Below are positions 52,558-60,455 of a DNA stretch of 64,000 nt, piece by piece. Source of the DNA: Aeromicrobium terrae (GTDB lineage Bacteria; Actinomycetota; Actinomycetes; Propionibacteriales; Nocardioidaceae); NCBI RefSeq assembly GCF_008039565.1, contig NZ_VDUX01000002.1, positions 310,001 to 374,000 of the forward strand, in the 5' to 3' direction. The notes beneath the pieces were generated by a model. That model was not told the DNA's origin, searched no databases, and saw only the letters and a list, made by a program, of their open reading frames with translations. How positions within the stretch are numbered: position 1 is the first letter of the stretch; every line of letters begins with the position of its first letter. Both the position numbers and the translations under genes were made by a program.

Positions 52558-53530
52558 CGTTCTCCCCCTTCGGATCGATCGGGACCTCCAGGAGCACCTC
52601 GGTGCCGCCGCCCTCGCGGTCCCGCAGCTCGAGACGTCCGCCCACCATCTGGGCGCGCTCCTGCATGCCCTGGATCCCGGCGCCGGGAGTCGCTCCGCGG
52701 CGGCCGAGCCCGTCGTCGACGACGCGCAGCACGACCATCCCGCCGCGACGGGTCAGCCCGAGGTGCACCTCCCGCGCCTCGGCGTGGCGAGCGACGTTGG
52801 TCAGCGCTTCCTGTGCGACGCGGTAGACCACCAGCTCGCACTCGGCCGTCAGGTTCGGCAGGCCAGGCAGGAACCCGCGGACCACCCGCAGGTCGGTCCG
52901 CGCGGTGAGCTCGCTCGCCAGGCTGGACAACGAGTCGAGCAGCCCGAGCTCGGCCAGGACGCCGGGCCGGAGGCGCTGGGAGATCCGGCGCACCTCCTCG
53001 AGCGAGCCCCGAGCGGTCTCGCGGACCTCCTCGAGCCCCTCGAGCATCTCCGGCGGGGCCTGGCCGACGGCCTGCTTCAGTCCGAGCAGCACGGCGGTGA
53101 GACTCTGACCCACCTCGTCATGGAGCTCTTGGGCGATCCGCTGGCGCTCGGCCTCCTGCGCGTGCAGCGCCACCGCCGCGCTGGCGCTGCGCTCGGCCTC
53201 CAGGCGCTCGAGCATCGCGTTGAAGCCCTGCACCAGCGGCCGGGCCGGGCTCGAGCCCTCCTCGTCCAGCCGGAGCCCAGGGCTGCGCAGGTCGATCGAC
53301 GCCATCAGCCCCGTCAGCCGGTCGAGCGGGCGCAGCACGGACCGCAGCAGGAGGCCGTTGAGCACGACGATCACGAGGAGTCCGATCGACACCGCGACGA
53401 CCTCCGACCACAGCGGCTGGGCCGAGATCGTGGCCGGCGACAGCACCAGGACTAGCGTGCCCAGCACGAACACCGCGCCGTTGAGCAGGCACACCCGCCA
53501 GAACAGCGAGACGGAGACGTTGCGGGCCAT
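52535..53530 (-). CDS. Sensor histidine kinase (NarX/DesK type)
   Basis: The product is 331 residues from ATG 53530. Two membrane segments (~11-33 and ~45-63) enclose a very short outer loop, a HAMP-like linker follows, and HisKA_3 has the phospho-acceptor H137 in LHDEVGQSLTAVLLGL. The C-terminal ATPase domain shows VYRVAQEALTNVARHA (N box) and VVDDGLGRRGATPGAGIQGMQERA (G1/G2). The short sensor loop suggests it senses membrane or intramembrane cues, as in cell-envelope systems. It is divergent from the Band7 gene across 85 bp. Confidence 0.93.
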   Translation of the reverse strand: MARNVSVSLFWRVCLLNGAVFVLGTLVLVLSPATISAQPLWSEVVAVSIGLLVIVVLNGLLLRSVLRPLDRLTGLMASIDLRSPGLRLDEEGSSPARPLVQGFNAMLERLEAERSASAAVALHAQEAERQRIAQELHDEVGQSLTAVLLGLKQAVGQAPPEMLEGLEEVRETARGSLEEVRRISQRLRPGVLAELGLLDSLSSLASELTARTDLRVVRGFLPGLPNLTAECELVVYRVAQEALTNVARHAEAREVHLGLTRRGGMVVLRVVDDGLGRRGATPGAGIQGMQERAQMVGGRLELRDREGGGTEVLLEVPIDPKGENGDPDPAG

Positions 53531-53615
53531 GCCTCCAGCGTCGCAGATCCGGAGAGGGGCGAAATGGGGTCCGGACCCCATGGTCCGGCCTCTCCTGGCG
53601 GGAGACGGTGGAGAC

Positions 53616-54149
53616 ATGGAGTCCCCAGTGCTCGTCGTCGTCGTGGTCCTCGCGGTCATCGTCGCCTGCGGGTACGCGTCGGTGCGCATGGTGCCGGCGG
53701 GCTCCGTCGGGGTGGTGCTCCGAGCTGGTCGCGTGACACGCCGGCGACGACCTGGCCCGGTGGTCGTCGTCCCGGGGCTGGAGCGGATCGAGATGGTCTC
53801 CCTCCGCCCGGCGCCGATCGAGCCGCTCGGAGTCACCGCCTTGACCCGTGACGCCGTGGAGGTCGACCTCGCGATCAGCGTCCTGTGGCGCGTGACCGAC
53901 CCCGTCCTGGCGATCACTGCTGAGCCGTGCGCACGGGCCGTCACGGCAGCGGCGGTCGAGCGAGGTGTCCGGCACCTCGTCGCGACCGTCGACCTGGCCG
54001 ACCTCCTGCGTGACCGGGCCGACCTCCTGGCTCCGTTGCCGACCGTCACCTGGCCGCTCGTGGAGCCGTTCGGCGTCGACGTCGTCGACGTCGACCTCCT
54101 CGACACCGAGGTCCGCGTCGGACCGGAGCTCCTCCACCTGCTCGCCTGA
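53616..54149 (+). CDS. SPFH/Band 7 (stomatin-like) protein
   Basis: This 177-residue protein has an N-terminal membrane segment (~4-20) and a shortened SPFH domain: VPAGSVGVVLRAGRVTRRRRPGPVVVVPGLERIEMVSLRP, VTALTRDAVEVDLAISVLWRVTDP and AAAVERGVRHLVATVDLADLLRD. It lacks the long C-terminal coiled coil of full stomatins/flotillins. Such proteins scaffold membrane complexes. The GGAG site is in front of ATG 53616; the next gene follows after 8 bp. Confidence 0.82.
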   Translation: MESPVLVVVVVLAVIVACGYASVRMVPAGSVGVVLRAGRVTRRRRPGPVVVVPGLERIEMVSLRPAPIEPLGVTALTRDAVEVDLAISVLWRVTDPVLAITAEPCARAVTAAAVERGVRHLVATVDLADLLRDRADLLAPLPTVTWPLVEPFGVDVVDVDLLDTEVRVGPELLHLLA

Positions 54150-54157
54150 AGAAACGG

Positions 54158-54601
54158 ATGCCTTTGACCATGTTCGAGCTCGCGATCTCCGTCGGCATGC
54201 TGTCCGCAGCAGTGGGATTCACCGTGGGCCTGGTCGTCGGCCAGGGCCGCCCGCCCCGCTGGGTCGAGAAGGGCAGCTTCGTCCACAAGGTGTCCATCGG
54301 GTTCGCGACGCTCGACCGGCTGGACGCCGTGCTGCTCCGGTTCGAGGTGGAGCCCGGGTCCCGGCTGGCCGGGGTCGACGTGGGTGAGCTGCGCCTGCCC
54401 GACGGGTCGTCCGTCGCGATCGTCACGCGCGGGAAGAAGGTCATCGTCCCCGACGAGGACACCGTCCTGCGCGAGGGCGACCAGGTGCTGGTCGTCGCGG
54501 CCATGGGTGAGGTGAGCCAGGTCGAGGAGCGACTGCGCTCGGTGAGCCGCGACGGCCGCCTGGCCGGCTGGCTCGTGGAGGCGGGGAGCACCGCCGCGTG
54601 A
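54158..54601 (+). CDS. RCK_C (TrkA-C) domain membrane protein
   Basis: This 147-residue protein has an N-terminal membrane segment (~6-28, ELAISVGMLSAAVGFTVGLVVG) and a C-terminal TrkA-C domain (~58-130, LLRFEVEPGSRLAGVDVGELRLPDGSSVAIVTRGKKVIVPDEDTVLREGDQVLVVA). RCK_C domains bind ligands that gate K+ or other ion transporters. It overlaps the permease by 4 bp (GTGA), implying a regulatory subunit of that permease. ATG 54170 is an alternative start. Confidence 0.8.
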   Translation: MPLTMFELAISVGMLSAAVGFTVGLVVGQGRPPRWVEKGSFVHKVSIGFATLDRLDAVLLRFEVEPGSRLAGVDVGELRLPDGSSVAIVTRGKKVIVPDEDTVLREGDQVLVVAAMGEVSQVEERLRSVSRDGRLAGWLVEAGSTAA

Positions 54602-55896
54602 TCCTCACGTCGGCCGTCCTGTCCATCTTCATCGTCAGCTATGCGCTGATCGCCACGGAACGAGTGCACCGGGTCGCGGCCGCGCTCGGTGGTGTGGCCG
54701 CGATGGTCGTGGTGGGCGTGGTGGACGCGGAGACCGCGTTCTTCAACTACGAGTCCGGCATCGACTGGAACGTCATCTTCCTGCTGTTCGGGATGATGGT
54801 GATCGTCGGCGTCCTCAAGCAGACCGGGATCTTCGAGTTCCTCGCGCTCTGGGCGGCCCGCACCTCCAAAGGGCGTCCGTACCGGCTGCTGGTGCTCCTC
54901 GTGCTGGTCAGCGCGACCGTCGCGCCGATCCTCGACAACGTCACGTGCGTCCTGCTCGTCGCGCCAGTGACGCTGTCGGTCTGCCGCCAGCTCGGCCTCG
55001 ACCCCGCCCCGTACCTCATCTCGATGATCCTGGCGTCGAACATCGGCGGCACCGCGACGCTCATCGGCGACCCGCCGAACATCATCGTCGGCAGCCGCGC
55101 CGGGCTGAGCTTCGTCGACTTCCTGGTGCACTCACTGCCGCTGACCGTCGTGCTGCTGGTCGGGTTCACCGTGATGGCCCGCTGGCTGTTCCGCAGCTAC
55201 CTGTCGTCCACGGTCGACGTGAGCGACCGCATCGCCGACATCCACCCGCGCGACGCCATCACCAACATGCGGCTACTCGTCCGGTGCCTGGTCGTGCTGG
55301 GGCTCGTCATGGTCGCGTTCAGCCTGCACACCGTGCTGCACCTCGACGCGTCGATCGTCGCGATGATGGGCGCCGGCCTGACCGTCCTGGTCTCACGCAC
55401 CGAGCCCGAGGAGTTCCTCGAGGAGGTGGAGTGGGGCACGCTCGCCTTCTTCATGGCGCTGTTCGTGCTCGTCGGCTCGCTGGTGAGTGTCGGCATCATC
55501 GGCGACCTCGGCGAGGCCGCCGTCCGGGCGATGGGCGACGACGAGCTGCTGGGCGCGACGGCGCTGCTGTTCGGGTCGGGCGTGTTCGGCGCGTTCGTCG
55601 ACAACATCCCCTACACGACGGCGATGGTGCCGATCGTCGACGACATGGTCGCGTCCACCGCGACGTCGGGCGCCGACAGCCCGTTGTGGTGGGCGTTCGT
55701 GTTCGGCGCGGACCTCGGCGGAAGCGCCACGGCCGTCGCTGCCGGCGCCAACGTGGTGGTGCTCGGCATCGCCGCGAAGGCCGGCGAGCCGATCAGCTTC
55801 TGGAAGTTCACGCGCTACGGCCTCGTGGTGACCGTGGCGACGCTCGCCGTGGCGTGGTCGTACGTGTACCTGCGGTACTTCGTGTGGTGGAGCTAG
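54598..55896 (+). CDS. ArsB/NhaD-type ion transporter permease
   Basis: This 432-residue polytopic protein of the IT (ion transporter) superfamily has 10-12 membrane segments. Typical motifs are SATVAPILDNVTCVLLVAPVT, MILASNIGGTATLIGDPPNI, GVFGAFVDNIPYTTAMVPIV and GADLGGSATAVAAGANVVVLG. These occur in ArsB, NhaD and P-protein relatives, so the ion could be Na+/H+, arsenite or a dicarboxylate. The RCK_C partner favours a cation transporter. Its last codons (VWWS, then stop) lie within the 44-bp attachment repeat of the integrated element. Confidence 0.88.
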   Translation: MILTSAVLSIFIVSYALIATERVHRVAAALGGVAAMVVVGVVDAETAFFNYESGIDWNVIFLLFGMMVIVGVLKQTGIFEFLALWAARTSKGRPYRLLVLLVLVSATVAPILDNVTCVLLVAPVTLSVCRQLGLDPAPYLISMILASNIGGTATLIGDPPNIIVGSRAGLSFVDFLVHSLPLTVVLLVGFTVMARWLFRSYLSSTVDVSDRIADIHPRDAITNMRLLVRCLVVLGLVMVAFSLHTVLHLDASIVAMMGAGLTVLVSRTEPEEFLEEVEWGTLAFFMALFVLVGSLVSVGIIGDLGEAAVRAMGDDELLGATALLFGSGVFGAFVDNIPYTTAMVPIVDDMVASTATSGADSPLWWAFVFGADLGGSATAVAAGANVVVLGIAAKAGEPISFWKFTRYGLVVTVATLAVAWSYVYLRYFVWWS

Positions 55897-55929
55897 GGGG
55901 ATTCGAACCCCCGACCTTCTCATTGCGAA
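55886..55929. repeat. Left attachment repeat (attL)
   Basis: Forty-four bases are identical to 63336-63379. The repeat is the 3' part of tRNA-Ala(CGC), from the base after the acceptor end back through the anticodon loop (GGTGGAGCTAG... to ...CATTGCGAA). The remainder of the tRNA is absent here, so this is the junction left by site-specific integration. The permease stop codon lies inside it. Confidence 0.93.
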
Positions 55930-56377
55930 GGCATTTCGGGGGTCTGAACCCCTGTGATGGCAGCGTGCATGATGTGAACTTCCCTCCGGCCCTACGGTCC
56001 GGGGGTGCGTCGGGGGTGCGCGATTTCGAAACTGACCACGGGAGGGTCGCCGGGCCGACCATCAGCCCTCTTGTGCGTCGGTGCCCGGGGTCAGGGGTGG
56101 CCGGAGGCCATCGCGGAGCGACGCGCAGCGCCCTTGACGTCGGGCGGCGGCGTGCAAACCCTTTGGGATCGGGCCGGTGACTCGGTCGCAGGTGAATGCG
56201 GTGCGCGAGGACGGCGCGCCAGCGCCGCCCGCAGCGCGCCACGCGCCGGAGGCGCGTCTTGAGACAGAGAGGAAAGTCGTAACCGGTCCGTCGATGCGCG
56301 GGCGTCATTCGTCACGACGTGCGGCGAGCGCCTGGATCTGAATCGGCTGCTGAGCGATGCGTTTGGTCGTGCGTACA
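55930..56377. other. Non-coding left end of the integrated element
   Basis: No convincing gene is seen in these 448 bp; open frames here are short and of random composition. Two close copies of GGGGGTGCG (56001-56020) recur near the right end (63244-63252) and might be integrase arm sites. A hairpin ACGCGCC-GGA-GGCGCGT lies at 56241-56257 and is followed by CTTGAG. Confidence 0.5.
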
Positions 56378-56971
56378 TCACTCGCGCGGACGGAGACCTT
56401 CAAGGAGTAGGTCGCAGACAGCCTGGACCGTTTCCTGCGCGTAGGAAGCTGCGTGTTCGGGTTGCGCGACCGTACCTGTGAGACCAGCGATGGTGATGGT
56501 GCCGAAGACGCTCAGCGCGGCCTTTCCGGGGTCCTGGACGGCTCTCAGCGTTCCGTCTTCGACTCCTTCGCGGAGCAGCTGCTCCAACGGCTGGTGGAAC
56601 GCCGACTCGAGAGCGGTAGCCAGCTCAGGGAGCCGAGTTGCTCGGCCCAAGTCACCGACGAGCGCACGGCATGCCGCGGGATTTTCCAGCATCACGCGCA
56701 TCTGGGCTTCGACCGCCCACTTGAGGCGATCGATGGCGGTTCCAGGCTTGCTCATCGCCGCGCCGACCTCGCCGGCTATGGACTCGAGAAGGTCGCCCAA
56801 GAGGAACGCGAGGATCTCCTCTTTGCCGCGAAAGTAGTAGTAGAGAGTTGCAATGGGAACGCCAGAGGCGTCCGCAATCTCCTCGATCTTGGCGTCGGCG
56901 ATTCCTTTGTCCGCGATGAGATCAGCCGCTCCGTAGAGCTTGGCCGCGAGCTTGGCAGGGACGTTCCTCAT
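56378..56971 (-). CDS. TetR-family regulator (element cargo)
   Basis: This 197-residue regulator has an N-terminal helix-turn-helix (KLYGAADLIADKGIADAKIEEIADASGVPIATLYYYFRGKEEIL, ~residues 12-55) and a helical sensor domain. ATG 56971 (MRNVPAKLAAK) is preferred to the GTG 22 codons upstream, which would overlap the operator side. It is divergent from the MMPL gene across a perfect 11-3-11 palindrome, so it almost certainly represses both. It is typical of efflux-pump control; the inducer is unknown. Confidence 0.88.
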   Translation of the reverse strand: MRNVPAKLAAKLYGAADLIADKGIADAKIEEIADASGVPIATLYYYFRGKEEILAFLLGDLLESIAGEVGAAMSKPGTAIDRLKWAVEAQMRVMLENPAACRALVGDLGRATRLPELATALESAFHQPLEQLLREGVEDGTLRAVQDPGKAALSVFGTITIAGLTGTVAQPEHAASYAQETVQAVCDLLLEGLRPRE

Positions 56972-57040
56972 CGGAGGGGGATGTCCGGCGACTGATCTAC
57001 GAGCTGTGAATTGACGCGAAACACCTTCATGGCGCAACCT

Positions 57041-57065
57041 TACTTTGTAATTTGATTACAAAGTA
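57041..57065. promoter_or_regulatory. TetR operator between tetR and MMPL genes
   Basis: TACTTTGTAAT and ATTACAAAGTA are exact inverted 11-nt arms with a 3-nt spacer, in an AT-rich island within GC-rich DNA. It lies 70 bp before the tetR start and 33 bp before the MMPL start. Confidence 0.8.
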
Positions 57066-57097
57066 GAGATTCAGAACTGCGATACGAATCATGAAGG

Positions 57098-60000
57098 GTG
57101 TCAACGGTGCTGGACGGGATTCGAAGAGGCTTTTCGGCTGCCGGCCGTCGACTCGGCGGGCTGGTGGAGTCGATGGTCTCCGTCGGCCACCGGTACCCCC
57201 GGCGGATCATCGCGGGATGGTTGATTCTCGCTGCGGCCTTGACCGTGTTCGTGACGCCATTGAGCGCCGTCGTGGAGCGCAGTGCGACCGCGTTTCTTCC
57301 TGACGATGCGCCCACCCTGAAGGGCTTGCGTGCGATGGACTCGGCCTTCGGCACAGGTCGGACGTCGTCATACGTGATCGTGGTGGTTGTCGCCCGGGAC
57401 AAGCTCGATGACGATGACCAGGCGCTCTATGAACGACTGGTGTCCACGTTGCGCTCTGAACCGGAGCGGGTCTCGGAGGTGCAGAGCTACGTCGGGGACG
57501 AGCAGGCTCGCAAGGCTCTGACGAGCAAGGACGGAAAGGCGACGTACATCTCGGTCGGGCTGCCCGCTGCTGTGGGCTCGCCACAGGCCGACGAGGATGT
57601 TGATTGGCTGCGACGGACGATCGCGGACCTGGATCCACCGGCCGGGACCAAGCTCTACGTCACGGGCGATCCGGCGATGATCAGCGACCTGACGACCGCG
57701 GTCAACGAAGCCTCCAACAAGGTGACCGGGGTGACGGTCGCGCTGCTGCTGGTGATCCTGTGGCTGGTCTATCGCAGGTGGGCGGCCGTGCTCGTTCCGT
57801 TGGCGACCATCGGCGTGGCACTTGTCTGTGCCAGAGGAATCCTCGCGTTGGCAGGCGAGCACGGTGTTTCCTTGTCGAGCTACACAGATGCCTTCGTCAT
57901 CGCGATCACGCTTGGCGCTGGCACCGACTACTGCGTCTTCCTGATCAGCAGGTTCCGCGAAGAGTTTGCGGTCGGTCGGGCACCGAGCGATGCGGTGGCT
58001 GTCGCCTGTCGTCGCGTCGGACCGGCGCTGGTGGCCTCTGCGGCCACGGTGATTCTTGGCGCGATCTCACTGTCCTTCGCCGATCTTGCGATCTTCTCGA
58101 CCACCGGGCCGGCCATGGCCATCAGCGTTGCCGTCACGGTCGCCATCAGCCTGACGTTGGCGCCTGCCCTGCTGTCGCTGTTCGGCCACTTCGTCGGTCC
58201 TGGCGCCGCAGAGCCTGGGCGTCGCTGGGCATGGGTCGGTGGTGTGATCGAGCGTCGACCTGCCCGCGTGTTGCTGGCATCGACATCGGGGCTCTTGCTC
58301 CTGGCCGCCTTCGCTCCGACCATGACTCTGACCTTCGACGAGCGCAGCGCTCAACCTGCAGACACGCCGAGCAACCTGGGCCTCGCTGCCTTGGCAGACC
58401 ACTTTCCGCGCAACGAGGCGCTGCCGGACTATCTCCTCATCACGTCCGACCACGACATGCGCACGAGTCGAGACCTCGCGGTGCTCAACGCCGTGAGCGT
58501 AGCGGTCTCGAAGGTGCCATCAGTCGACCTCGTGCGAAGCATCACCCAGCCAGCCGGAACGCCCCTGAAGTCGGCAGTCATCGCAGATCAGCTGGGCGAC
58601 ATCGCCTCCGGATTGCAGAAGGCAGACGACAAGCTGAAGGCGGGGCGGCCCGACCTCGAACGCCTGGCATCAGGAACGAATGACCTCGATTCAGCCCTGG
58701 CGCAGATCACCGAAGGCGCAGAACGTGCCGCTGACGGCTCGGGAAAGCTCAGTTCTGGCACTGGAAAGCTGGCATCCGGCTTGTCGAAAGCGGCAGACGG
58801 CACCTCCAAGTCGGCGGACGGAGCGCAAGAACTCCGATCGGGCGCTGCTCGACTGGCCGGGGGGCTGGAGCAGAGTCATGCAAAGGTCACGGCTGTCGTC
58901 GACGGCATGGACGTGATGGTCCGAGCGCTCAACCGCGACCTGATCTGCACGGCCGACCCGGTGTGCGCTCGCGTCCGCAAGGGGTTGCGTCAGATTGCCG
59001 ACGGACAGCGACGCGAGCTCCTGCCGGGGCTCGCTGAAGCCGCCCAGGGAGCCCGAAAGCTGGAGGGTGGCTCGAGCGATCTCGCCGGCGGCCTCTCACA
59101 GATCGCCGACGGACTCCAGCAGGCCGACGACGCGAGCCGCAAGATCGCCGCCGGCCAGGAAGAGCTCGCCGAGAAGCTGGGCCAGCTTGCGGCTGGCAGT
59201 GGGAAGATCTCGACCGGTACCGCCGACCTCGCGCGGGGCGTCAACAAGCTGGTGGACCAGACCGGGCAGCTCCAGCGCGGGGTGGGAAAGTCAGCGGACT
59301 ATCTCGACAAGGTCAACAAGAACGCCAACACGCCTACGGCGGGAGGCTTCTACCTGCCGGCCGAAGCGCTCGACAATGCCGACTTCGCGCGCGCCCGAGG
59401 CATCTACCTCTCCGAGAGCGGTCGAGTCGCGCGCATACAGATCATCGGCACCAGCGATCCGCTCACACGACAGGGCCAAGAGCGTTACGAAGCTGTCCGC
59501 ACCTCCGCCGACCAGGCGATTCGGCACACTGCACTCGAGACGTCCAGCGTCGAGGCGACGGGAGCAGGCGGCCTCGGCGCCGACCTCAAGCAATACCTGT
59601 TCACGGACGCGAAGATGGTGGTTGGTCTAGTCCTCCTCGTGGTGCTCCTCGTTCTCATCCTCTCGTTGCGGGCCCTGGTGGCGCCTCTGTATCTGCTCGT
59701 CTCGGTGGTGCTGTCGACCGCCGCCGCCCTCGGCCTGACCACTCTGGTGTTTCAACACCTCGGCGGCACCGAGATCGGCTTCACCGTTCCCGTCATGGTG
59801 TTCGTCCTCCTGGTTGCGGTTGGTGCCGACTACAACATCCTGCTGATGAGCCGCATGCGTGAGAACGGCCTCAGGCTGACTCGTGGGGATGTGGCACGGG
59901 CCGTGATCCACACCGGGCCGGTGATCACCGCCGCAGGCGTCATCTTCGCTGCGACATTCGTTGCGCTGCTGTTCTCGCCACTGACCAACCTCGCCCAGAT

Positions 60001-60133
60001 CGGGTTCGCTGTCGCATCAGGGCTTCTGCTCGACACATTCGTCGTCCGCAGTCTCGTCGTGCCAGCGTGCGCGGCGCTCCTGGAGGATCGCAACTGGTGG
60101 CCGAGCGTCGGCACGGAAAAGCAAAGCGAGTGA
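57098..60133 (+). CDS. MMPL/RND-family transporter (element cargo)
   Basis: This 1011-residue inner-membrane transporter has two SSD-like membrane halves: the first after residue ~205 (GVTVALLLVILWLVYRRWAAVLVPL, ITLGAGTDYCVFLISRFREE), the second after ~840 (FTVPVMVFVLLVAVGADYNILLMSRMRENG). Between them, residues ~480-760 form a long extracytoplasmic region with many short helical repeats such as GSGKLSSGTGKLASGL and GSSDLAGGLSQIADGLQ. The GADYN/GTDYC acidic motifs for proton coupling are intact. The start is GTG 57098, or GTG 57107, which has GAAGG at better spacing. Probably exports a lipid or drug; the substrate is unknown. Confidence 0.92.
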   Translation: MSTVLDGIRRGFSAAGRRLGGLVESMVSVGHRYPRRIIAGWLILAAALTVFVTPLSAVVERSATAFLPDDAPTLKGLRAMDSAFGTGRTSSYVIVVVVARDKLDDDDQALYERLVSTLRSEPERVSEVQSYVGDEQARKALTSKDGKATYISVGLPAAVGSPQADEDVDWLRRTIADLDPPAGTKLYVTGDPAMISDLTTAVNEASNKVTGVTVALLLVILWLVYRRWAAVLVPLATIGVALVCARGILALAGEHGVSLSSYTDAFVIAITLGAGTDYCVFLISRFREEFAVGRAPSDAVAVACRRVGPALVASAATVILGAISLSFADLAIFSTTGPAMAISVAVTVAISLTLAPALLSLFGHFVGPGAAEPGRRWAWVGGVIERRPARVLLASTSGLLLLAAFAPTMTLTFDERSAQPADTPSNLGLAALADHFPRNEALPDYLLITSDHDMRTSRDLAVLNAVSVAVSKVPSVDLVRSITQPAGTPLKSAVIADQLGDIASGLQKADDKLKAGRPDLERLASGTNDLDSALAQITEGAERAADGSGKLSSGTGKLASGLSKAADGTSKSADGAQELRSGAARLAGGLEQSHAKVTAVVDGMDVMVRALNRDLICTADPVCARVRKGLRQIADGQRRELLPGLAEAAQGARKLEGGSSDLAGGLSQIADGLQQADDASRKIAAGQEELAEKLGQLAAGSGKISTGTADLARGVNKLVDQTGQLQRGVGKSADYLDKVNKNANTPTAGGFYLPAEALDNADFARARGIYLSESGRVARIQIIGTSDPLTRQGQERYEAVRTSADQAIRHTALETSSVEATGAGGLGADLKQYLFTDAKMVVGLVLLVVLLVLILSLRALVAPLYLLVSVVLSTAAALGLTTLVFQHLGGTEIGFTVPVMVFVLLVAVGADYNILLMSRMRENGLRLTRGDVARAVIHTGPVITAAGVIFAATFVALLFSPLTNLAQIGFAVASGLLLDTFVVRSLVVPACAALLEDRNWWPSVGTEKQSE

Positions 60134-60455
60134 TCCCGCGTCGCGTGTCGTCGCGAAACTGTCGGCGCTCGGTGGCATGGTCGTGGGTGCGGAAAACTTC
60201 ATATGACATGACCTGAAATTGATGGGGTAGTTATCCCCGGGGGTCGGCTCCCCTTTCGGCTTGAATGCCGCACACACGGATCGCCGCAGACACGAACAGA
60301 CATCGCTCTCTTCCGCAATCTTCTTGTTTGTCGTCTCGGCGCTGCACGACCCGAACGCTGAGGCTTGATTGCTCGCTTTGGTGATCGTGGTTCTCCGAGT
60401 CCGGGTGTGCCGCGTGGTCGGGTCGTAGTAGCCGCGCGGCACACCCTGCGGGGCG
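60134..60455. other. Non-coding block upstream of rep
   Basis: These 322 bp have no supported gene. Composition is more AT-rich than the surroundings (CATATGACATGACCTGAAAT and TTCTTGTTTGTCG stretches). GGGGTAGTTATCCCC (60223-60237) is a short near-palindrome, and an 11-bp perfect inverted repeat occurs at 60404-60445. It is a candidate replication origin or rep control region. Confidence 0.5.
60404..60445. repeat. Inverted repeat just upstream of rep
   Basis: GGTGTGCCGCG and CGCGGCACACC are perfect 11-nt arms separated by 20 nt, ending 10 bp before the rep start codon. It may be a double-strand origin stem, an attenuator hairpin or a repressor site. Confidence 0.65.

Noticed and set aside
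55808..56308. 166-codon minus-strand frame crossing attL
   Set aside because: It spans the integration junction and the permease end; composition is random and no start signal is evident.
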